Shown: positions 4,680 to 9,738 of the stretch, in pieces
Layout of the letters: every line of letters starts with the position of its first letter
Position numbering within the stretch: position 1 is the first letter of the stretch
DNA from: Burkholderiaceae bacterium
GTDB taxonomy: Bacteria > Pseudomonadota > Gammaproteobacteria > Burkholderiales > Burkholderiaceae
Assembly (NCBI GenBank): GCA_017998575.1
Contig: JAGOCV010000143.1
Span: forward strand, 1-9,738
DNA length: 9,738 nucleotides
Direction of reading: 5' to 3'
Notes under the pieces: generated by a model
Told to the model about the DNA's origin: nothing
What the model saw: the letters and a program-made list of their open reading frames with translations, nothing else
The model's database searches: none
Position numbers and translations under genes: made by a program

Positions 4680-5600
4680 GTGTACTACGCCCAACTGCTG
4701 TTTCCCGACTTCTCGCTGATCCTCTGCGGCTGCCTGCTGTGCCGTTTCACGGCCCTCGGACGCCCGGTGTGGGAGCAGGTGGAAAGCCTCACCTATTACT
4801 TCCTGTTTCCGGTGCTGCTGTTCCACTCCATCGTGCGCAGCACGCTGGACCTGGCGTCTGCATCGAGCCTGATCGCCGCAGGTCTGACCATGGGCGTGGC
4901 TGGCATCGGCCTGTCCTATGCCCTGCCGAGGCTGCCGTTCATCGGCCGCCACATCGACCGGCGCGAGCATGCGGCCAGCGCGCAGATCGCCTTCCGCTTC
5001 AACTCGTTCATCGCCCTCGCCATCACCGAGCGGCTGGCCGGCCCGCAGGGGCTGCTGATGATCGCGGTGTTGATCGGCGTTTGCGTGCCGTTATTCAACG
5101 TGGGCGCGGTGTGGCCCATGGCGCGTCATGCCGGGCGCGGCTTCGGCCGCGAGTTGCTGCGCAATCCGCTGATCATCGGCACGGCTTCGGGGCTGGCGGC
5201 CAACATCGCGGGCCTGCACATCCCCGGATGGCTCGAGCCGACGGTGTCGCGCATCGGTGCCGCCTCGCTCGCGCTCGGTCTGCTGGCGGCAGGCGCCGGC
5301 ATGCAATTCGGTTCGCTCGCGAAGTCGCGCACGCTGTCGGTTTCGGTGCTGGCCATACGGCACCTGGTCATGCCGGTGATCGCGCTGGGGCTGGCCTGGG
5401 CTTTGCGCCTGTCGCCGCTGCAGGCGACCGTGTTGCTGGCATTCTCGGCCCTGCCGACGGCGTCGAGCTGCTACATCCTCGCGGCGCGCATGGGCTACAA
5501 CGGGCCTTACGTCGCAGGCCTGGTCACGCTGTCCACCGTACTGGGCGTGGTGAGCCTGCCGTTCGCGCTGGGTGTGCTGCGACCGTTCGTGAACGGCTAG
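4680..5600 (+). CDS. AEC (auxin efflux carrier) family permease
   Basis: A 306-residue inner-membrane protein with about eight to ten hydrophobic helices in the AEC arrangement: a first half (helices near 7-22, 38-52, 60-80), a linker with RREHAASAQIAFRFNSF (95-110), then ITERLAGPQGLLMIAVLIGVCVP and the conserved NPLIIGTASGLAAN (162-175). The second half contains GAASLALGLLAAGAGM and the helix with FSALPTASSCYILA (255-268), typical of the family. AEC carriers move organic acids such as malonate or malate, or efflux other anions; the substrate is unknown here. I start at GTG 4680 because it places the first helix at the N-terminus at the usual family length; the frame stays open upstream to 4365 but that part is antisense to the receptor gene. 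The Shine-Dalgarno is absent or very weak, so the start is uncertain. Its stop lies one base from that of queG, which converges on it. Confidence 0.87.
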   Translation: MYYAQLLFPDFSLILCGCLLCRFTALGRPVWEQVESLTYYFLFPVLLFHSIVRSTLDLASASSLIAAGLTMGVAGIGLSYALPRLPFIGRHIDRREHAASAQIAFRFNSFIALAITERLAGPQGLLMIAVLIGVCVPLFNVGAVWPMARHAGRGFGRELLRNPLIIGTASGLAANIAGLHIPGWLEPTVSRIGAASLALGLLAAGAGMQFGSLAKSRTLSVSVLAIRHLVMPVIALGLAWALRLSPLQATVLLAFSALPTASSCYILAARMGYNGPYVAGLVTLSTVLGVVSLPFALGVLRPFVNG

Positions 5601-5601
5601 G

Positions 5602-6675
5602 TCATCGCGCCTGCGCCATCGCCCAGCGCACGTGCTCCCGCACCATGTCGTCGGGGTGGTCGGCATGCATGGCCAGGGCCTGGCGGGCGGCGGCGTCCTC
5701 ATGCTGGCGCAGGTCGTTGCCCAGGGCTACTGCCACGTTGCGCTGCCAGCGCACGTGCCCGATGCGGCGGATCGGGCTGCCTTCGGTGAAACGCAGGAAG
5801 TCGGCCTCGCTCCAGCCCATCAGCGTCACGAGCTGCGCGGCGCCCAGGCCATGGCGCGCATCGAAGTCGGGCAGCGTGCTGGTGCGCGCGAACTTGTTCC
5901 ACGGGCAGGCCAGCTGGCAATCGTCGCAGCCATAGATGCGGTTGCCCATGAGCGGACGCAATTCCAGCGGAATGGAGCCCGCATGCTCGATGGTCAGGTA
6001 CGAGATGCAGCGACGCGCATCGAGCACGCCCGGCGCCACGATGGCCTGCGTGGGACAGACGTCGATGCAGGCGCTGCAACTGCCGCAGTGCGCGGCCACG
6101 GGCTCGCTGCGCGGCAGTGCGATGTCCACGTAGATCTCGCCCAGGAAGAACATCGAGCCCGCCTCGCGGCTGAGCACCAGCGTGTGCTTGCCGCGCCAGC
6201 CCTGGCCGCTGCGTGCCGACAGTTCGGCTTCGAGCACTGGCGCCGAATCGGTGAAGACGCGATGGCCGAAGTCGCCAACGACTTCGCCGATGCGATCGGC
6301 CAGCTTCTGCAGCCGCTGGCGCATTACCTTGTGATAGTCGCGTCCCCGGGCATACACCGAGATCACGGCCTCGCCGGCGGCGTCCAGGCGCGCGAGTTCG
6401 CGCGCCTGCCAGTCTGGCGGCGTGCCGCGCGGCAGATAGTCCATGCGCACGGTGATCACGCTCACGGTGCCGGGCACCAGCTCGGCCGGGCGCGCGCGGC
6501 GCAGGCCGTGCGTGGCCATCCACTGCATCTCGCCATGGAATCCGCGCGCCAGCCAGTCGAGCAACCCCGGCTCCGCCGAGGACAAATCCACACCGGCAAC
6601 CCCGATTTGGGAGAATCCCAGCTCCCGGGCCCACACGTTCATGCGTTCCACGAGTTGAGTGCCATCGAAATCCAT
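5602..6675 (-). CDS. queG: Epoxyqueuosine reductase QueG
   Basis: Catalyses the last step of queuosine synthesis: cobalamin-dependent reduction of epoxyqueuosine to queuosine in the wobble position of tRNA. The 357-residue protein has the N-terminal cobalamin-binding part with YARGRDYHKVMRQRL (108-122) and the motif FTDSAPVLEAEL (141-152), whose Asp143 matches the family's proposed proton donor. Two [4Fe-4S] clusters follow: CGSCSACIDVC (C197, C200, C203, C207) and C223 with CDDCQLAC (C250, C253, C257). The C-terminal part (about 283-357) is HEAT-like (RWQRNVAVALGN). The ATG at 6675 gives the normal family start; a longer in-frame extension to 7194 is antisense to tsaE and is rejected. The gene is divergent from tsaE, with 5' ends that seem to overlap, and converges on the AEC permease. 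The E. coli homologue (yjeS) has the same divergent neighbourhood. Confidence 0.95.
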   Translation of the reverse strand: MDFDGTQLVERMNVWARELGFSQIGVAGVDLSSAEPGLLDWLARGFHGEMQWMATHGLRRARPAELVPGTVSVITVRMDYLPRGTPPDWQARELARLDAAGEAVISVYARGRDYHKVMRQRLQKLADRIGEVVGDFGHRVFTDSAPVLEAELSARSGQGWRGKHTLVLSREAGSMFFLGEIYVDIALPRSEPVAAHCGSCSACIDVCPTQAIVAPGVLDARRCISYLTIEHAGSIPLELRPLMGNRIYGCDDCQLACPWNKFARTSTLPDFDARHGLGAAQLVTLMGWSEADFLRFTEGSPIRRIGHVRWQRNVAVALGNDLRQHEDAAARQALAMHADHPDDMVREHVRWAMAQAR

Positions 6676-7155
6676 CCGCCGATTGTAGAAACCGCCCTCT
6701 GGCCCGACGAGGCCGCCACGGGCGCATGGGCCGCCCGTCTGGCGGCCAGCCCGGCCATCCGCAACGCCTTCATCGCCCTGCACGGCGACCTGGGCGCGGG
6801 CAAGACCACCTTCGTGCGCCACCTGTTGCGCGCGCTGGGCGTGCAGGGCCGCATCAAGAGCCCGACCTACGCCGTGGTGGAGCCGCACGAGGCGCCCGGC
6901 CTCGCCATCTGGCATTTCGACTTCTACCGCTTCGGCGATCCACGCGAGCTGGAAGACGCCGGCCTGCGCGACATCTTCGCCATGCCCGGCCTCAAGCTGG
7001 CCGAATGGCCGCAGAACGCCGCTGGCTTCCTGCCCGTGGCCGACCTGGACATCCACATCCGCCCTACGGGCGACGAGGGCGACGACACCCGCCGCCTGCA
7101 CCTGGAAGGCCGCACGGCCACCGGCCAGGCCCTGCTGGACGCCGTGCGCCCATGA
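6655..7155 (+). CDS. tsaE: TsaE, ATPase for tRNA t6A modification
   Basis: TsaE is the ATPase partner of TsaB-TsaD, needed for multiple turnover in making N6-threonylcarbamoyl-adenosine at position 37 of ANN-decoding tRNAs. The predicted protein of 166 residues shows a Walker A (GDLGAGKT, 44-51), the switch-like SPTY (69-72), HFDFYR with Asp89 and EWP (117-119), all family signatures. No ATG exists near the expected N-terminus; TTG 6655 is the only ordinary bacterial start (beginning MSAIEIHPP) and leaves about eight more residues than E. coli TsaE before the conserved DEAAT. A rarer ATT at 6682 is possible. With TTG 6655 the gene overlaps the first 21 bases of divergent queG. It overlaps amiC downstream by ATGA, so the two are translationally coupled. 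The product is certain; the start is not. Confidence 0.92.
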   Translation: MSAIEIHPPIVETALWPDEAATGAWAARLAASPAIRNAFIALHGDLGAGKTTFVRHLLRALGVQGRIKSPTYAVVEPHEAPGLAIWHFDFYRFGDPRELEDAGLRDIFAMPGLKLAEWPQNAAGFLPVADLDIHIRPTGDEGDDTRRLHLEGRTATGQALLDAVRP

Positions 7156-8570
7156 CCATGACGCCCTGCCCCCCGCCGCCCGCCGCGTTGCCACGCCGGG
7201 CCGTGCTGCGCGCCGGCGCGCTGGTGCTGCTGATCGGCCAGGCGCAGATTGCGCGTGGCGCCAGCATCGTCGCCGTGCGCGTCTGGCCGGCCCAGGACTA
7301 CACGCGCGTCACCATCGAATCCGACACCGCGCTCGTCACCAAACAGATCTTCGTGGCCAGCCCGCCGCGCCTGGCGGTGGACATTGAGGGGATCGATCTC
7401 GACCCGGCCCTGCGCGACCTGGTGGGCAAGATCCGGCCCGACGACCCGTTCATCAGCGGCGTGCGCGCCGGCCAGAACACGCCGGGCGTGATCCGCGTGG
7501 TGCTCGATCTCAAGCAGCCGGTCGAGCCCCAGGTGTTCGCGCTGCCGCCCGTGGCGGCCTACCAGCACCGGCTGGTGCTCGACCTGCACCCCACGAAGGA
7601 AACCGATCCGCTCGAGGCGCTGATCGCCGAGCGCATGCGGGACCCGTCGGCGCCCGCGCCCTCGCCCGCCGCGGCGGCGGATTCGGCGGCGCTGGACGAA
7701 CTCATCGCGCGGCACTCCACGCCGGGCGGCGCACCCGGCGCGCCCGCGCCACCGCCCGAAACCACGGCGCAGGCCCGCATTCCGTCGAAGGCACCGCCCG
7801 GCGCGCGCGCTGCCGCCGCCGCACCGCGCGCCCCCGCCCGCACCGACCGGCTCATCATCGTGGCGCTCGATCCCGGCCACGGTGGCGAAGACCCGGGCGC
7901 CATCGGCCCTGGCGGCACGCGCGAGAAGGACGTGGTGCTGCGCGTGGCACTCAAGCTGCGCGACCGCATCAACGCGACCACGATCAACGGCAACCCGATG
8001 CGCGCCTTCCTCACGCGCGATGCCGACTTCTTCGTGCCGCTGGGTGTGCGCGTGCAGAAAGCCCGCCGCGTGCAGGCCGACCTGTTCGTCAGCATCCATG
8101 CCGACGCCTTCACCACGCCGACGGCACGCGGCGCCAGCGTGTTCGCGCTCAGCACCAGCGGCGCCAGCAGCACCGCCGCGCGCTGGCTGGCCAACAAGGA
8201 AAACCAGGCCGACCTGATCGGCGGTGCCAACGTGACCAGCGTGCGCGACCAGGCCGTGCAGCGCGCCATGCTCGACATGAGCACCACGGCGCAGATCAAC
8301 GACAGCCTCAAGCTCGGCAGTGCGCTGCTCGGCGAGATCAGGGGCATCGGCCGGCTGCACAAGCCGCGCGTCGAGCAGGCCGGCTTCGCGGTGCTGAAGG
8401 CACCCGACATTCCCAGCGTGCTGGTGGAAACCGCCTTCATCAGCAACCCCGAGGAAGAAAGGCGCCTGGCCAGCAACGCCTATCAGGAAGAGATGGCCGA
8501 CGCACTCATGCGCGGCATCGAGCGCTACTTCGCGCGCAATCCGCCCCTGGCGCGCAACCGGTCGGTCTAG
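7152..8570 (+). CDS. amiC: N-acetylmuramoyl-L-alanine amidase (AmiC type, Tat signal)
   Basis: A periplasmic zinc amidase that cleaves the amide between N-acetylmuramic acid and L-alanine to split septal peptidoglycan during cell separation. Of 472 residues, 1-37 look like a twin-arginine signal (LPRRAVLRAGALVLLIG, Arg15-Arg16, likely cleavage near ARG-A at 36), the export route also used by E. coli AmiC. An AMIN targeting domain follows (about 38-148), then a Pro/Ala-rich linker (165-230), then the Amidase_3 domain (233-463) with zinc ligands H243 (DPGHGGEDPG), E258 (TREKD) and H316 (SIHAD), and catalytic E426 (LVETAFISN). The insert at about 337-412 fits the autoinhibitory helix region relieved by EnvC or NlpD partners in this class. 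It starts in the ATGA overlap with tsaE. The tsaE-amidase order matches the E. coli tsaE-amiB pair, but mutL does not follow here. Confidence 0.94.
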   Translation: MTMTPCPPPPAALPRRAVLRAGALVLLIGQAQIARGASIVAVRVWPAQDYTRVTIESDTALVTKQIFVASPPRLAVDIEGIDLDPALRDLVGKIRPDDPFISGVRAGQNTPGVIRVVLDLKQPVEPQVFALPPVAAYQHRLVLDLHPTKETDPLEALIAERMRDPSAPAPSPAAAADSAALDELIARHSTPGGAPGAPAPPPETTAQARIPSKAPPGARAAAAAPRAPARTDRLIIVALDPGHGGEDPGAIGPGGTREKDVVLRVALKLRDRINATTINGNPMRAFLTRDADFFVPLGVRVQKARRVQADLFVSIHADAFTTPTARGASVFALSTSGASSTAARWLANKENQADLIGGANVTSVRDQAVQRAMLDMSTTAQINDSLKLGSALLGEIRGIGRLHKPRVEQAGFAVLKAPDIPSVLVETAFISNPEEERRLASNAYQEEMADALMRGIERYFARNPPLARNRSV

Positions 8571-8576
8571 GGTCCG

Positions 8577-8603
8577 GCCGCCGCGCGGTCAACCCGCGGC
8601 GGC
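8577..8603. terminator. GC-rich hairpin between convergent amiC and the DeoR-type regulator gene
   Basis: GCCGCCGCG (8577-8585) pairs perfectly with CGCGGCGGC (8595-8603), and an inner GGT / ACC extends the stem past a one-base bulge. It starts 6 bases after the amiC stop and covers the stop codon of the regulator (8589-8591). Without a T-run it is not a canonical intrinsic terminator, but it could block transcription from both sides or protect mRNA ends. Confidence 0.5.
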
Positions 8604-9365
8604 GACCACGACGCGCAGGCCCTGCGTCGCGCGGGACAGGTCGTCAGGCAGCGGCTGGTCGACCACCAGGATCTGCGGCTGCTCCCACGACAGGCTGGTG
8701 ATGAGGCCGGGCGCGCCGAACTTGCTCGCATCGGCCACGACGATCACCGTGCCGGCATGGGGCGCGACGGTCTGCTTGAACTCCACCTCGAACGGGTCGA
8801 AGTCCAGGCAGCCGCCACGGGCGCTCAGCGAGGCCACGGAGGCGACGAAGAAATCCGGATGCAGCTGCGACGCAAAGCGCAACGCGTTCGCGCCGGCCAG
8901 GGTCATGTCGCTGCTGCGCAGCGTGCCGCCGGGCAGCAGCACGGTGTGGCGATCGCCGCTTTGCGCCAGTGCCCGCGCGACTTCCAGCGACGGCGTGGCG
9001 ACCGTGAGGCCGCGCCGCTCGGCCAGCGCCTCGGCGACGAAACAGGCCGTGCTGCTGTTGTCCAGGACCACGCTGGCGCCGTCGGGCAGCAGGGCCGACA
9101 CCTGCTGCGCCAGCCGGCGCTTGGCCGCCACGTTGCTGCGCAGGCGCAGCTGGAAGGGCGATTCCTGCACATCGCGGTGCAGGCTCACGCCGCCATGGAA
9201 CTTCTGCACGATGCCATCGTCGGCCAGCGCCTGCAGATCGCGGCGCACGGTCTCGCCCGACACGGCCAGCCGCTGCGCGAGCTCGATCGTGGTGATGGAC
9301 GGCGTGCTGCGCAGGATCTCGACGATGCGCTCCTGGCGCGCGCTCAGCACCGGCGTGATGCTCAT
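8589..9365 (-). CDS. DeoR/GlpR-family transcriptional repressor
   Basis: A 258-residue regulator. The N-terminal winged helix-turn-helix (about 9-62) contains SARQERIVEILR, the recognition helix VSGETVRRDL (35-44) and FHGGV. The C-terminal sugar-phosphate sensor domain (about 80-235) has the NagB/RpiA-like loops LDNSSTA (101-107), LLPGGTL (143-149) and VADASKFG (210-217). DeoR-family proteins usually repress a sugar, polyol or glycerol-3-phosphate operon and release DNA when a phosphorylated intermediate binds. The ATG at 9365 is chosen because AGGAG lies 8 bases upstream and the conserved part starts nine residues later; a longer frame to 9401 has no such signal. It follows an ABC ATPase gene on the same strand after 53 bases, so it is probably the last gene of the operon it controls. 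The effector cannot be named. Confidence 0.9.
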   Translation of the reverse strand: MSITPVLSARQERIVEILRSTPSITTIELAQRLAVSGETVRRDLQALADDGIVQKFHGGVSLHRDVQESPFQLRLRSNVAAKRRLAQQVSALLPDGASVVLDNSSTACFVAEALAERRGLTVATPSLEVARALAQSGDRHTVLLPGGTLRSSDMTLAGANALRFASQLHPDFFVASVASLSARGGCLDFDPFEVEFKQTVAPHAGTVIVVADASKFGAPGLITSLSWEQPQILVVDQPLPDDLSRATQGLRVVVAAAG

Positions 9366-9418
9366 GGATGGATCTCCTCGGGTTCTGCGGCCATTGTCCA
9401 CGAGCGCCTGTCCGGCCC

Positions 9419-9738
9419 TCAGGCGTTCGCCGGCACCGCGGCCCCGCTGCGGCCGTCGAACATGCGCACCCGCGCCACGTCCGCCGACAGGATGGCGTCC
9501 TGCCCCACCTCGATCGCGATGTCGGCCGCGGTGCGCACCAGCACGGCGCGCTCCGCTTCCTCAAGCCGCACCTGTGCGTAGGCTTCGGCGCCCAGGCGTT
9601 CGATGCGCTGGACGACCCCGCGCCAGAACAGCGGCGAGCTGGCCGGGGCCGTGCCAGCCACCGCCAGCGCGAGCTCTTCCGGACGCAGGCCCAGCACGGC
9701 ACCGTCCTGCAGGGCGCTGGCGGTGGCTGGCACGGCCC
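9419..9738 (-). CDS. ABC transporter ATP-binding protein, C-terminal fragment (MalK/UgpC type)
   Basis: The last 106 or so codons of a gene that continues beyond the right edge. The visible part is the regulatory TOBE-like domain of importer ATPases such as MalK and UgpC: VLGLRPEELAL (the family's GIRPE motif) is followed by beta strands ending in ARVRMFDGRSG, where the family typically has a phenylalanine-aspartate near the end. The nucleotide-binding domain lies outside the window. In such importers the ATPase drives uptake of sugars, polyols or glycerol-3-phosphate with two membrane proteins and a periplasmic receptor, usually adjacent. The DeoR/GlpR-type repressor immediately downstream fits such a locus. 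The substrate is unknown. Confidence 0.85.
   Translation of the reverse strand, partial: AVPATASALQDGAVLGLRPEELALAVAGTAPASSPLFWRGVVQRIERLGAEAYAQVRLEEAERAVLVRTAADIAIEVGQDAILSADVARVRMFDGRSGAAVPANA

Noticed and set aside
2548..4719. A 723-codon open frame on the plus strand
   Set aside because: It lies antisense to xerD and the Bug receptor, whose motifs are beyond doubt. High GC at third positions removes stops from the opposite strand; its translation is low-complexity and rich in His, Arg, Gly and Val.
6676..7194. N-terminal extension of queG to 530 residues
   Set aside because: The extension is antisense to tsaE and unlike any QueG N-terminus; the ATG at 6675 gives the family length.
6924..8476. 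Long minus-strand open frames across tsaE and amiC
   Set aside because: They are antisense to genes with complete catalytic motifs, and show no recognisable domain or start signal.
8757..9581. A plus-strand frame across the DeoR-type regulator and ABC fragment
   Set aside because: It is antisense to well-supported domains on the minus strand; its composition is typical of antisense frames in GC-rich DNA.

Overview
The window looks like chromosome of a betaproteobacterium of the order Burkholderiales, probably Comamonadaceae or a close family. The evidence is high-GC coding sequence, a stand-alone Bug-type (TctC) periplasmic receptor, a QueG / TsaE / AmiC block, and a 298-residue XerD whose catalytic residues fall at almost the same positions as in E. 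coli XerD. This placement is inference from gene content.

The left 2 kb (about 1-1986) is foreign. Its composition is visibly less GC-rich than the rest. It carries two adjacent GIY-YIG nuclease-like genes (79-480, 484-897), a catalytic-domain-only tyrosine recombinase (996-1565) and a coupled two-helix membrane protein (1567-1764). A strong intrinsic terminator (1837-1863) follows, then about 110 bases dense in direct and inverted repeats. This repeat block ends exactly where reading-frame homology to a DUF455 ferritin-like gene begins, in mid-gene (codon ATC at 1987, just after an in-frame TAA at 1981). I read this as the integrase end of an integrated element with its junction at about 1984-1987, the host gene having lost its first third. 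The other end of the element lies outside the window.

The right 7.7 kb is ordinary chromosome. After the truncated DUF455 gene come xerD (minus), an orphan Bug receptor (minus, own promoter region and a strong terminator) and a divergent AEC-family permease (plus). queG (minus) converges on the permease with one base between them. queG is divergent from tsaE-amiC (plus, overlapping by ATGA), and the 5' ends of queG and tsaE appear to overlap. This queG / tsaE / amidase order resembles the E. coli queG <-> nnr-tsaE-amiB arrangement, without nnr. The right edge holds a DeoR/GlpR-type repressor (minus) downstream of the C-terminal end of a MalK/UgpC-type ABC ATPase, probably the tail of a sugar, polyol or glycerol-phosphate uptake operon that continues to the right.

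The part most likely to be undescribed is the left element: a minimal recombinase, paired GIY-YIG proteins, a small membrane protein and a repeat-rich attachment region inserted in a DUF455 gene. No tRNA, rRNA, CRISPR array or classical insertion sequence was seen.
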